Positions 33,266 through 46,659 of a stretch of 64,000 nucleotides of DNA are shown piece after piece (position 1 is the stretch's first letter; each line of letters opens with the position of its first letter). The position numbers and the translations under genes were made by a program. Location of the stretch: the NCBI RefSeq assembly GCF_008831285.2, contig NC_045138.2:15657934-15721933 (forward strand). The letters are read 5' to 3'. Origin of the DNA: Nymphaea colorata (lineage: Eukaryota > Streptophyta > Magnoliopsida > Nymphaeales > Nymphaeaceae). The notes beneath the pieces are model-generated. The model did no database searches. It saw nothing but the letters and a program-made list of their open reading frames with translations, and was not told where the DNA came from.

Positions 33266-35408
33266 CTAGAAGAGAGATGTTCCTTTTCCCTTCTTATCTC
33301 CACCAATCTCGAAGTGCTTGCAGCGCTGCAGAACAAAAACCGCAAGTTAAATATAAAGTCCAGAGAGAGAGGGGGAAGGGAGAGAGAAGGGGAGAGATGG
33401 CAGACCTTAATTGGATGCTGTGATACATGCTTGCAGCTCTGGCATTGCAACCTCAACACGATCTTCTTTGTTGTTTTGGCCTGCAAAGATGAAGTAACAT
33501 TTAGTTAATCTACGAGTGCTACCTTTTCAAAGTCGTGCTCAGCTTAGATGGATGGTTTACCTTCTTGTGGAACACAGGCTTGGTTTGACCTCCATATCCA
33601 GACTGCTTCCTATCATAACGCCGTTTCCCTTGAGCAGCCAAACTATCCTTTCCCTTCTTGTACTGAGTAACTTTATGCAAGGTATGCTTCCTGCATTGCT
33701 TGTTCTTGCAGTATGTTTTCTTAGTTTTTGGCACGTTCACCTGCTCATATCATGATACCCATTATCACTCAACAAAGGATGGCAATCAAGATAGATCAGC
33801 AAACTAGTGACCACTCAGCCAACTAATAGGTGCAGAAGATTAGTTCACAATCCTCCAGTTGGCTGGGTGGGCCATGGTTCAAGACAAGCTGGCTGACTAG
33901 GTAGGTTTCCCAGTTGTAGCAGCACTTGTTATCTTTTTCCTTTCTGTTTATACATATTTACATGGCCAACTTATGTACATATCCCAGTCTATGTCACATG
34001 GGTATCGGGTGCAGGTGAGGATGGGATCTGGATGGAGTAATTTTTCAAAAAAAATTAGGTGTGGATGCAGTGAGGATGTGTATATCTGTGCGTGTATATA
34101 TGCATATACATCATTTGTTGGATGATGCAGGTGAGGATGGGATCTGGATGGAGTAATTTTTCAAAAAAATTTAGGTGTGGATGCAGTGAGGATGTGTATA
34201 TCTGTGTGTGTATATATGCATATAAATCATTTGTTGGATGATGCAGGTGAGGATGGGATCTGGATGGAGTAATTTTTCAAAAAAATTTAGGTGTGGATGC
34301 AATGAGGATGTGTATATCTGTGTGCGTATATATGCATATAAATCATTTGTTGGATGACCATTTAACTGTTTAGTAGCCTTATTTATCTATATTCATATAT
34401 AAAAATTTTTGTACTAGAGATAGTTTAGTTATGTGCACATTTTAAATAGTCACTTTTCGCCCAGTTGGGTGATGTGCCGGAGAAGCACCAGCACCAGTGT
34501 TGACACAGAGTGCGGCAGCCATTTATAAGCACCCATGTGACATAGATCCCAATTTAACAAATGGACAACTGAGCATTACAGCATAACAAGCCTGTGATTT
34601 TGAGCTCCAAAATTCCACAACCAATCACAATATTCTATTCTAGGTAATACAACTAATCCAGATTTCCTTCCATTACAAATATAAACTTCTCCTTATTGAA
34701 AATAAAGGGAACGACCATGGTAAACCTGGAGATCAGTCGTTACATCCTAGGGCAAAGTGGGATAGCCACGAATTGGACAATGCAGTAAATAGTATAATGC
34801 TGCCCAAAAATCACAGTCGTTGCTTTCCGAAGGAAACAAACTTATGAACATGGTGACGATGAAAAGCACATCATGTAAAAGAAACAAGATGTGGGCATGT
34901 TTGAAAGAGAGCGACAGAGGGGTGTCAAGACACTTTGCAGAAATGCACTTCTCTAAAAAATCAACCAATACCTCTAAACAATCGCGCCCAACCTCCAAAG
35001 CTACCCATAACAACAGCTATCCATTCAACCGCGTTTGGTTCAATAAATGTGGATACCTAAATCTACTCTTAGTTCACAGAAAGGCACGGGCGAAAAACTA
35101 AACGACAGACCAAGTGGATGATAAGTACAGTCAGATAACGTGAGAATTCAAAAATTTGAAGGAAATGAAGACACCACTGTTGTTATTGTTGAAACCAAAT
35201 CGAAATAATCAAGTTACAGGCAACAACAAACACATATAAAGAAGCAAACATCACCCATGTGAGTTTCCAGCAATGCAGGAAGTTAATCAATAATACGATT
35301 CAAGCCTAAGGTTTATAAGTTAGATAACCAGCAGATCAATGGGAAATGTATTATGAATAAACAGAAAAGAAAGAGAGAGAGAGAGCGAAAGAGAGAGAGA
35401 AGCACCAT
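33266..35408 (-). CDS. RPL36A: 60S ribosomal protein eL42 (L36a/L44), four exons
   Basis: Exons in coding order: 35408-35406, 33740-33561, 33480-33406 and 33325-33266, giving 105 residues, the usual length of eL42. The sequence [16 protein letters not shown], then [19 protein letters not shown], then [12 protein letters not shown] and [15 protein letters not shown], to KKGKGTSLF is almost the eukaryotic consensus. Four zinc-ligand cysteines are present. The protein sits in the large subunit near the E site. Exon 1 holds only the ATG codon and intron 1 is 1665 bases long, with a 116-base minisatellite. A telo-box lies about 70 bases upstream of the ATG, normal for plant ribosomal-protein genes. 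A GA-rich run directly follows the exon-1 donor. Confidence 0.96.
34011..34357. repeat. Minisatellite: three copies of 116 bases in eL42 intron 1
   Basis: Copies start at 34011, 34127 and 34243, each beginning gcaggtgaggatgggatc and ending in gtgtatata, tgcatata and ttgttggatga. They are nearly identical, so the array is young and may vary in copy number. Each unit holds an alternating purine-pyrimidine run (tgtgtgtgtatatatgcata). Confidence 0.92.
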
Positions 35409-37160
35409 TTTGGCGGACCAGACGAAGAACGCGGCTGCTCTGAGGAAAGCCGCGAAGCAGACCGAGCGAAATGAGTTAGGGTTTCTGGAGGTCCGAGAAA
35501 GGGGGCCAATGTATGCTCATAAAAATAATAGGGCGAATGCTATAATATTTACAAAGCCCCTTTTAAATACTCTATTACCGGAATGGGACTCAACGAAGCT
35601 TTCCATTACCATGGACGGGTGAACACCAGAACACCTCCCTCTCTCTCTCTCCACTTCTTTTTTGAATACATGGAACTATAATGTAAAGATAAAACTTCAA
35701 TTCAGATTTGGTTGAAAGTTCATGCTAGGAGCTTTTACAGTCATTATGTAACTTTAGTATCGGTATTCAAGTTTCACTTAAAGGATGAAAGAATTTTTTT
35801 GCATGTTAACTTCTCAATGTTGGAACAAAAGTTTGAGTGAAATCAAACACATGGGGTAGATAAAAGATAAAAACCAAAACTTAATAACTCAAGCCGTTGT
35901 CTCCACGTTTCAAGTGACTGAACCCACTAGCATCACATATTCACATTGGGATAAAACAGAAGCAAAGCACGAAGCAATGACATAATATAATGTGTCTGTC
36001 ACGACAGAAAATAGTTGCTAAAGAATCTCACCACCGGATTGAGAGCCGAAGCCTTTTTTTATGGTGTACTATGTGTAATGTCCCAAATGTTTAGTTTCGT
36101 ATTCAATATTATGAAGAATGTTCAAGGGTTTATAAAGAAGTCATTGATGAAAAGATTGTCTTGGTTTCTAACCTTTTTAGGGTTGAAACTGAAACTGCTA
36201 GGAAGGCAGGTTGGGATCCCTCGAATTAAGAGCCCGAGCCCAAGAATGGGTTGAGTTGTTATATTATGTCCATGCTTGGTGTGGATGACAAGTTACTTAA
36301 TATACTAACTACATTCGAAAAAAGTTTTGATGCCTATGCCACCAATAACCTACCAGCCATTGACCTAAGCCAATAAAACCCCACCAAGGCAACTAGTATC
36401 GTCATGGGCGTTGATAATTATTAACTTGTATTCTAACATCTTCATTTTATATCTGTAATTGTATTTTTCAACTCACGAATGGTTTCCCCATTTCCAGAAA
36501 AAAAAAAAAGAAGTTGAAATGGGTTGATACACAAACACATATTCAAGCATTAAAGTATTGCTTTCTTCTTCCATAGATTAACACAATTTGATAAATTTGC
36601 TTTTGGAAGTTTGAATAATAAGCAATAGCTTTTGAAGAACACAATTTCAATGTAAAAATAATTTGATAGTTTTGAGTTTTTTTTTTCTAAATTAAACTGG
36701 TTATGATTGCATACTAAGGTGTTTGAAGGAGCCAAAGTTTCTCATACATGCAAACGTTTTTCAAGGACAAACCTTCACATGATTTTGCACCAAAAAGAGT
36801 AAGAACCACTTTACATAGATGAGAGAAAGATTGAGATATAAATTTCAGTTTTACTTTGTCATGGCACCTAACTAAAAGATATTTTTAACATAAAAAAATA
36901 ACTTTAAATATAAAAAAAATATTTCTAGGCCTGCACAACGGAAGTTGTAGAAGTGAAGTGAGAACAATTATTGGTAAATCCAACTTACCTAAGAAATTAA
37001 GCAATGTAAACTTTTTAATAGAATATGAACTCTCTAAGTCCCAACCGGATCCAAATGTTAACCGGGTCCTACCTTTTTCTTGCAGCAGCCTACGCTATCC
37101 AGATTCCATCAAACGGTTTAGACTCGACCCGACTTGAATCCGACCCGTTTACTGCTACAG
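35409..37160. other. Spacer between the divergent ribosomal-protein genes
   Basis: The left end holds the eL42 promoter. The rest is AT-rich with no conserved frame; an open frame at 36015-36254 looks random, and the part around 36060 (gtaatgtcccaaatg) resembles repetitive plant DNA without recognisable ends. Confidence 0.45.
35476..35484 (-). promoter_or_regulatory. Telo-box of the eL42 promoter
   Basis: ttagggttt on the plus strand is a perfect AAACCCTAA telo-box on the gene strand, some 70 bases upstream of the start codon. This element is established in promoters of plant translation-related genes. Confidence 0.6.
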
Positions 37161-37167
37161 TTGGAGC

Positions 37168-37194
37168 AAAACCCTAGCGCACTCACCTATAAAA
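37168..37194 (+). promoter_or_regulatory. Telo-box and TATA box of the ubiquitin-eL40 gene
   Basis: AAACCCTAG (37168-37176) is followed by TATAAAA (37188-37194). The ATG lies 85 bases beyond, giving a leader of about 55-60 bases. Both elements are typical for plant ribosomal-protein genes. Confidence 0.7.
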
Positions 37195-37224
37195 GGCCAA
37201 GAAAAGGCGGTTTGCAGACCCTAG

Positions 37225-39486
<2,262 letters not shown>

Positions 39487-42400
39487 GCGGCACGCACTTC
39501 ATTCCTTTCCTCCGTTCTTGCTGATGAATGTTTAGCTTTGTTAGACTTCGACTATATCCAATTTAGTTTGTGGTTGAATTTTGCTACTGGAAACGATCTT
39601 TGAGATTTTATTAGAAACAACAATTATGACTTTGTGGAATTTTTGGTGGGAACCTTTAATAGCAAATCATTTGTATTTTCTTTGCATTCTTTCACGAGCT
39701 CTTGGTGATAAGACCGTGATTAAGTTTTTCGGGTGAGTGTCGCTGTTGTAGCGGCAAGCTTGCAGGTTCTCTTGGTTTGAGTATATACCATATTGAGTTG
39801 AGCATCACCGCCCATGTCGGTCATCTGGTTCGCGCTCGTCTTGTATTGCCGACTGATGAGTATCCGTTGCTGCCTGGATTATATCATGTAACGTGAGTTA
39901 CAGAAGAGAGAGAGGGGTGGGGGGGGGGGGGGAGCGCATGGTGTAAGGTCGTGAAGTTTTTCATTTTGGCTGCTTTGTGTGACATTGATTCTGTAGGTTA
40001 GAATGCATCGTTTCAATTCCAAATTTTGGCGACAGAGAGGGGAGGTGAATCACATACCGGTAGGAAAAGACCTTGATGATATGGTTTCGGAACTGCGGTT
40101 GTTTGAAGTCAATGTCTTCGTTTCTGCTTGGTTGCTAGTTGTGGTCAGGCCTTTACACATCCCGTTATGGCTGGTCATGTTTTATGTCACGGCACTGCTC
40201 AACATGTGGCTGTGGTGCATTCTGGTTTAGGTGATGCATCAGCATATGCGGCGCTCACGATTGATTTCAATCTCCACCTGTTGCTGGACATTCTTGCTCA
40301 GTAAAGTCGGATCGAATTAGAGCAGCGGAGTTCCACAATTTATCGATGGCTGCAGGATATGAGAAGCCAGCCCCCGTGCATTGTTCTTGCAGAGAGCTCA
40401 TGAAGGAAAAGTGTTTATTGTTCAATGACGAGATTTGGTTGATCGGAGTAAGTTCGGCTCAGATTTAGATTAACTATGACCTGTTGAGCTCTGATATAAA
40501 ACTCAAAGCCGAACTGGATTTTCCATGTCGATTCAAATTAATTTATGTCCAAAGTGTAGATTGTCTAAGTTGAACCTAAGTTGGTGACATACTAATCAGA
40601 CTCATTGGTGGCACAACCGATTCAATTCAAGTGCTCTTTATCCAAGTGATTGCTGAGTTAAACTGCCATGTTTCATCTATTTTCTCTCAGTATTGTCAGT
40701 GTGGAGCCGAGGCACTTCTGAGAATTTGCACCTTTGATTCGGATTTTAAATCTTCTTCAACTTGGGTGAAGTCTAACTCGTTACATGTACGATGCCCTGC
40801 GAAACTATGATAAGGCATTCCTTATTGGAAGTCCTATGAATGTCTCGCGATCCAGTTAATTTTTTAATTGCACTCAAAAACTACCTTTTTATTTCTAAAA
40901 ATTGGCGAGGATTCAAATATTCACGGTTAAAAATTTAAAATCTTACATCAAAATCAAAGTGTTTGAACTTCTTTCTCCCAAAAGTTGGCTCACGTGAATC
41001 CTCGTGATTCCAGGTCTGGACGCTGGCTCTCGGATCACTTTATTGGAATATGTAAACAAGGTAACTATATAATCTCATAAATTTCAGCATTCTCATCTTT
41101 CATCCTTATAAAATCCTACCGCTAAGAAATAATTGAGCAGGATTTTTAGTTCTGTCCTATGTCGACCGCATCTTACTACAGTTGAAAAATGATTGGCCAA
41201 GTTTGTGCAGAAAAAGATCGAAATCGGAATCGGGGGACAGAGGAGGAACTTGGGCAGAACGAGAGGGCATCTGCGCTCGCCAAAGACCGGCGGGATTTCG
41301 TGGGTAGTCTTCCTTGGGGCCCAATGGTTGTTCCGTGTAAAGGTTTAAGCGAGTAATTATTATTGATACGGTCAGCTTCTGTCGATCCCTCCTAGTCCTG
41401 GACGAGGAAACTGAATGGGTCCCCATCACGGGAGAGAGCCATCACGGAAGAGAGAGACAGAGACAGACACCGAAAGAGGAGCCGAACCAGTAGCACCCAA
41501 TCTTGTCGAAGCCTTCTTACGATGGTCTGTTCCCTCGATTGAGCATCTTTTCTCCTTTTTGGTGGACTGTCTCCCAAGATTTCCATAATCTTTTAGACCC
41601 TTAGTGTGTAATTTTGGCGCTCCTCGATCCTCCTGTTTCATGCCCTCTCAAACTCCCGCACCTCCTCTACTGCTTTGTTGTGCAGTGCAAGTCATGGGGC
41701 TTCGTCTTGTCGCTGTTTCTTTTGAGCTAAGCAAAGTTTTGGCACAAGGCACTCTTTAACACGCGGATAGAAATCTCCACTGTTGCCGTCTCGTCCCTGG
41801 AAAATTCTGCCTGTCACTTTGTTGCCTACTAGGTACTTCGCTCAAAATTTAGGGTTCTCGAGTGCTGTTCAGATGGTTGTTGGTTGATGTATTCTCCCCA
41901 ATTGATATTTTAGTTGTTTCTCTATACCAGTATAACAGGCATAGCTTGCGCTTCCTGTTTCCGTAATTTGATAACCATGTCTCTGAAGATAGTTCCTTAC
42001 TGTTCATTGATGGTGATGGGCAACGGAGGGATGTTTGAGTTTATTTGTCCTTGGAACATTTTGGAGGGTGAGTTAAAACATTAAAAGGTTTTTTCAGGGC
42101 TTCCATCGGTGCTTTACACTGGTGTCGTTTTTGAAATGTTCATCTTTGCTAATTCTGTTGTTGTTTTCTCTCTCTTTTCGTGGGTTCTATAGTTCGTTTT
42201 AGCTGGTTTGTGTGTTATTGCATTAATGTATCAATTGAGACGTTTAGGCACCACGTATGAGCCTTAATTCGGATGGAAACAACGTTTTATTGCTTGCAAA
42301 AATATAGAGTTGCTAAGGTGGTTGGGAATAGAGGTGCCGAAGGCATCCTCTTATGATGTTAGAATGAGTTGCTGATGCCAGTCCAAACACAGAGTTTGGC

Positions 42401-44159
42401 GTAACAATTGCTCTCGAACTGCACGATTTTACAGAAAATTGCAATGCATTGCTTCTGCAAAGCAAAGGCTGGTGAAAAACTCCACTGTGCCCGTGATTCG
42501 AGGCTCTCAAGCAGCCTTAGGTGCACATATGGTTTCCCGACGCAGATCCTAGCGATCTGCTTGGTGTGCTACGCTAGTGTAATTTCCTCTGTTTTTTACT
42601 TTTGAGCATCGCTTCCCCCCCTGCGTCCGTCTCCTCCTCTCTTCTTTTGATGATTGCAGATTTGTGCTTGGATCGTCGCTAATACAGTACTACTAAGCGA
42701 ATCCAGTTCACTGGGTATAATTTTTCTACATTAAACGCAATCCTCTGTGAGACACAGTTCTTTGATAATTGTTCCCTCTTTACCACACTCTCCATGTTGG
42801 GTCACAATGTGCAATGGATGATCTATGTGTTGGTCATGGATGTGCACTAGCTCTGTATATCCAGTTCGTTGGTTCATTCTGTTATCTCCTAGAAAATTAT
42901 ATGAACACAAGAAGTTGTATGTGCGTCTGCCGGTCAGCTGCAGCGCATGTCCCAGGACAACTGATGGCTATCAAGCCACTAAAAAAGATTGTCAATAGAA
43001 ATGGTAACCTTACAAGTGCATTCAAATTTTAAATTTAGGATATGAGGCTGCACTTGCTTCAATACCCTATGTATTCCCTGTTACCAACTTCAGTCTTTCA
43101 TGTTTTAGAATCTGTATGCCATTTAACCCGACATGGAATAAATTCTAAATCTTAAGGCTGCCTTTCTTCGAAACCCCTATTTCTGTCCCTATGATAAACC
43201 AACTTCATTTATTTTGTATTTTAGAAGTCTCCTCTTTTATTTAATATTTACTGTTCAAATTTTTGTCTTCAACAACCGTAAGTTGTTTCTTTTTTGGAAG
43301 TTTCAGTGCTTATGAACAATTAGGTCTTGGGATACATAATCTTCACTTTTCTTGAGTTCGTGAGGAAGTGTCATGAAAAGGCAGTGGTCAATGACTCCAC
43401 GAGCTCTCATTTTGAACACATATAATTGCTAACTATCAATAAGATTGTTTTGTGAGCTTTTGGTATTGACCTCGTCATCTTGGAAGTGCTAATCATAGGG
43501 TGCTTGCCTCAATTCTGCAATTTGTTGGTGAAGGACAGCAGATTGGAGAAATGGGCTTCTGTTTTTCTCTGCTGCCTTTGTGTTTCATTATCTCGTGTGC
43601 CTAGCATTTAGTTTTCTCCATGACTTCTTCGTCAGTGTTCACTATTGATTTAGTTTGGGTTCTTAGCGAGTATTTTCCTTTGGTCTGTAGCTTCAAGGAG
43701 TAGGATTTTACTTTTACTACAGTTCTAGGTTTGGACTGTTGTATCAGGGTTTTGATTTAGTTGTTTGCCAGGGTTGCTTCCAGAGCTGATCTCCATATGG
43801 GATGCACAAGGTTCCAGCATTAGAGCCAACTCCTGCAAAGACATGCCTGTGCCTTTTAGCATGTGTATCCCAATCAGCCAAATAATGTAAATTTACCTGA
43901 ATATATAGCTACAAGTAATTATATGGTGGCGGCTCCATAAATAAGCTCATCTAATTGGTGCTGTTGATTTATGTCCTTGAAAATTTTGGTTTCTGTCTAA
44001 GGAGGAATTTGTGCATGTGATATCTTCAACTGGTCAAATGGTATGAATTTTTCTTTAGACATATTGATTTTTAGTGTTTTAAATATGTAGGTGTATTCTT
44101 TTGCACTGTTTCTATGGACCATTCTTATTGATGATGGTCTCGTTGATTGAATCACCAGG
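39487..44159. other. Long spacer; right part probably the 5' leader of the BTB gene
   Basis: A poly-G tract at about 39919-39931 lies behind GA repeats. No conserved protein frame on either strand. The BTB coding exon starts 12 bases after a good acceptor (gaatcaccag, ending near 44159), so one or more leader exons probably lie to the left, perhaps from the CT-rich area near 41640 onward. Their positions cannot be fixed by sequence alone. Confidence 0.4.
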
Positions 44160-44171
44160 AATAAAGAAAAA

Positions 44172-45443
44172 ATGCCTCTTAAAAAGTTTGGTGATCGGCC
44201 ATCTAGTGATGTTGTTGTTCGACTGCGGACCAAAAATGGTAGGGATGACTGGTTTTACTGTCATACACACATTATCACACGAGAATGCCAGTACTTTGCA
44301 GAGCGACTGTCAGATAATTGGCCCACACTGCAGATAATCGACTCCCGGAATTGTGTTGATGTTTACTGCGACGAGTCTGAGGTCGACCACTATGTCAACT
44401 TCTTACGGTTGCTGTACAATCCAAATACGTCAGAGAACACATTGTATGGTGTCATAAGCACACTTGGGATCCTTCAAGTGGCCATCGTTCTAGGCAGCAA
44501 GCGCATAGCATGTGACTGTGTTGAATACCTGGAAGCAGTCCCGTGGGAAGAGGCTGAAGAGGAGGAAATCCTGAGGGTTCTCCCAAAGCTTGGTCCTCAA
44601 GCCGAACCAATCCTTGCTCGATTACAACCTGTTGATTCTGCTGCTATCCACAAGGTTTTTGTTGCAGCGTTGCATCTAGCAACTGCCTTCTTGCCCTCAT
44701 CAATGGATCAGCCAAAAACCACGGTTCAAGAGCAACTTGAATATATGCTCACAGAGGACGACGATGCTCCGTTGTTAGCTGCAGATGAACACATAAAAGA
44801 TGAAGTGAGAAAGTGCCTCCAGAGTCTGTTTTCCAGATTAGAGGAAGATATTGAAAAATCATCCTTGCATCCTTTAGAAGGGGAAACAGAGACGCGGTTC
44901 ATCAAAACACTGTCTGATCTTTCTTGGATCTGTAGCATCCTGCCAAGATTGGACTTAATGAAGCACTTTGCAGAGACTTGGTTGAATATCTCAAACAAAA
45001 TTGTGGAAGCTACTGGGATCATGAAAGGTTCAGAGCCGGGTGTGCTGGAGCTCAAGTTGAAGGTGACAGAGGTGATGGCTAAGGTGGTGGAGGCAGTTGG
45101 ATACGGAGTAGCAGTGCTTCCAGTTGACAAGCGACTAGATCTGGTTCACATTTGGCTCCCTTTTGTCAGGAAAACCAAGCCGGAGTTGGAAAGAAGTGAG
45201 AAGGTCGGGTCCAGATTCAGGATGAGGGAAGAGCTATGTGAGACTATAGAATCGGCATTTGTCACGCTGGTGCTTGCATTGCCATCCCCCAGTCAGGCCA
45301 ATATCTTGACTGAATGGTTAAAGACAGAGGAGTCCAAGTTCCCTGACCTTAGTGAAGCATTTGAAGTGTGGTGTTACAGATCAAAGGCTGCTAAGAGGAA
45401 GCTGAGTTTGGGCTCCAGTTTTGCAACTACATCTACCAGTTAA
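44172..45443 (+). CDS. BTB/POZ domain protein, At3g05675-like, intronless coding region
   Basis: A single frame of 423 residues. The N-terminal BTB/POZ fold covers about residues 5-115 (DVVVRLRTKNGRDDWFYCHT, ERLSDNWP, YVNFLRLLYNP), followed by a plant-specific helical C-terminal region with PWEEAEEEEILRVLPKLG near residue 125 and basic residues at the end. Proteins of this kind are annotated as possible substrate adaptors of CUL3 ubiquitin ligases; no substrate is known for this group. The region is not GC-rich, unlike the intronless genes further on. The start is the first ATG of the frame, just behind a likely acceptor in the leader; an overlapping upstream ATG at 44101 would fall in the leader intron. 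Confidence 0.9.
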   Translation: MPLKKFGDRPSSDVVVRLRTKNGRDDWFYCHTHIITRECQYFAERLSDNWPTLQIIDSRNCVDVYCDESEVDHYVNFLRLLYNPNTSENTLYGVISTLGILQVAIVLGSKRIACDCVEYLEAVPWEEAEEEEILRVLPKLGPQAEPILARLQPVDSAAIHKVFVAALHLATAFLPSSMDQPKTTVQEQLEYMLTEDDDAPLLAADEHIKDEVRKCLQSLFSRLEEDIEKSSLHPLEGETETRFIKTLSDLSWICSILPRLDLMKHFAETWLNISNKIVEATGIMKGSEPGVLELKLKVTEVMAKVVEAVGYGVAVLPVDKRLDLVHIWLPFVRKTKPELERSEKVGSRFRMREELCETIESAFVTLVLALPSPSQANILTEWLKTEESKFPDLSEAFEVWCYRSKAAKRKLSLGSSFATTSTS

Positions 45444-46659
45444 AGAGCAGGAAAGAGGAGATCCAGTTATATTCATAAAACTGTTGTTTGTTCTCTTACT
45501 GTTGTATGACTATTCATAAAATTATTATTTTGTTTTTTTCTGTCAATTGTCGTACATCAGATCATTCCGTTGCAAGATAATTAATAGATGAGAAACAAAA
45601 GTTGATTCGGTTGTAATGCCACATTTTGTATCGTGCTTGAGAAAATTTATGACTTCCATATGCTTGGAAAAAATAAGTAAAATAGAACAAGCTATGAAAA
45701 ACAAAGATGAGGAAGGAAAGATGGAAGGCGCTGCATCGCACGGGCCTACATCCACAGGTCAAAGATTATGACTCCATTTTCTTTTATTTTCATGTTCAAC
45801 AACTGAATATATATTTGGTGAGCATATTCTTGTTGTTCAACATAATAAAATTGACATCATGTTGGATATTTGTCAAACTGGATTTACCATCAAGTTGCAC
45901 TCGACATACTAGTATCTGAAGACCTGGTGACCACATTCGACACTTTGAGGAACTGGCTCTGTTGCTGCCATGTGTGATGCATTATATTAAGGCCTAGCAT
46001 ATGTGAATCTGTGTAATGGCTACAAGCATGCATTTTCTCCTCGCTGTTATCTATTGCAGCTCTCTAGCCCCTAGCTTCTTCCATGCTCAAGGCTCCCAGG
46101 CCTAAGAAGCTGCTATCTTCTTCCCACTTCGACCCGAAATGGGGACAACCCTGAGTTCGTACAGGAAACAGACAAAAAATCTCATCTTTGTCTCTGGCAG
46201 GTGACAACTATGTGTTCAAACAGGAAAAGCTACTGAACTTTTGTTCCATGCAAATGCCTCATATGTCCCCTTTACAACGTCATCTCCATCACGTTCACAA
46301 GATCTGATGTGCCTGGCATGCTGAATATGTTAACCAGGTCAATTGAGACCAACCAAAACCCAGCTGAACTGCAGCATCTCGAAACGAATGTTTCAGTGAG
46401 ATTAAGATAACTTGATGCTGAATCACCTCGATCGTTGCTTGTCTGAACTGATCAACTTCTGCAACCTTTACCATGGAAACTTGAACCATCACGACTCTTC
46501 ATCGATCAAGCCAGTTGACAGAACTTCCGTATTGTTTCAGCGAAAGAACAGCATTAGTGAATCCCATTTCTATAGGGATTCGGCCATTATTCATAATAAA
46601 AGTACTTTTGTCAGATGAGCTCCGGACTGCAACGTCTCAGGAAATAAACAATCACTAAA
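45444..46659. other. Spacer between BTB and PPR genes (tail to tail)
   Basis: Holds the 3' untranslated regions of the two convergent genes. No further frame, RNA gene or repeat was recognised. Confidence 0.55.
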
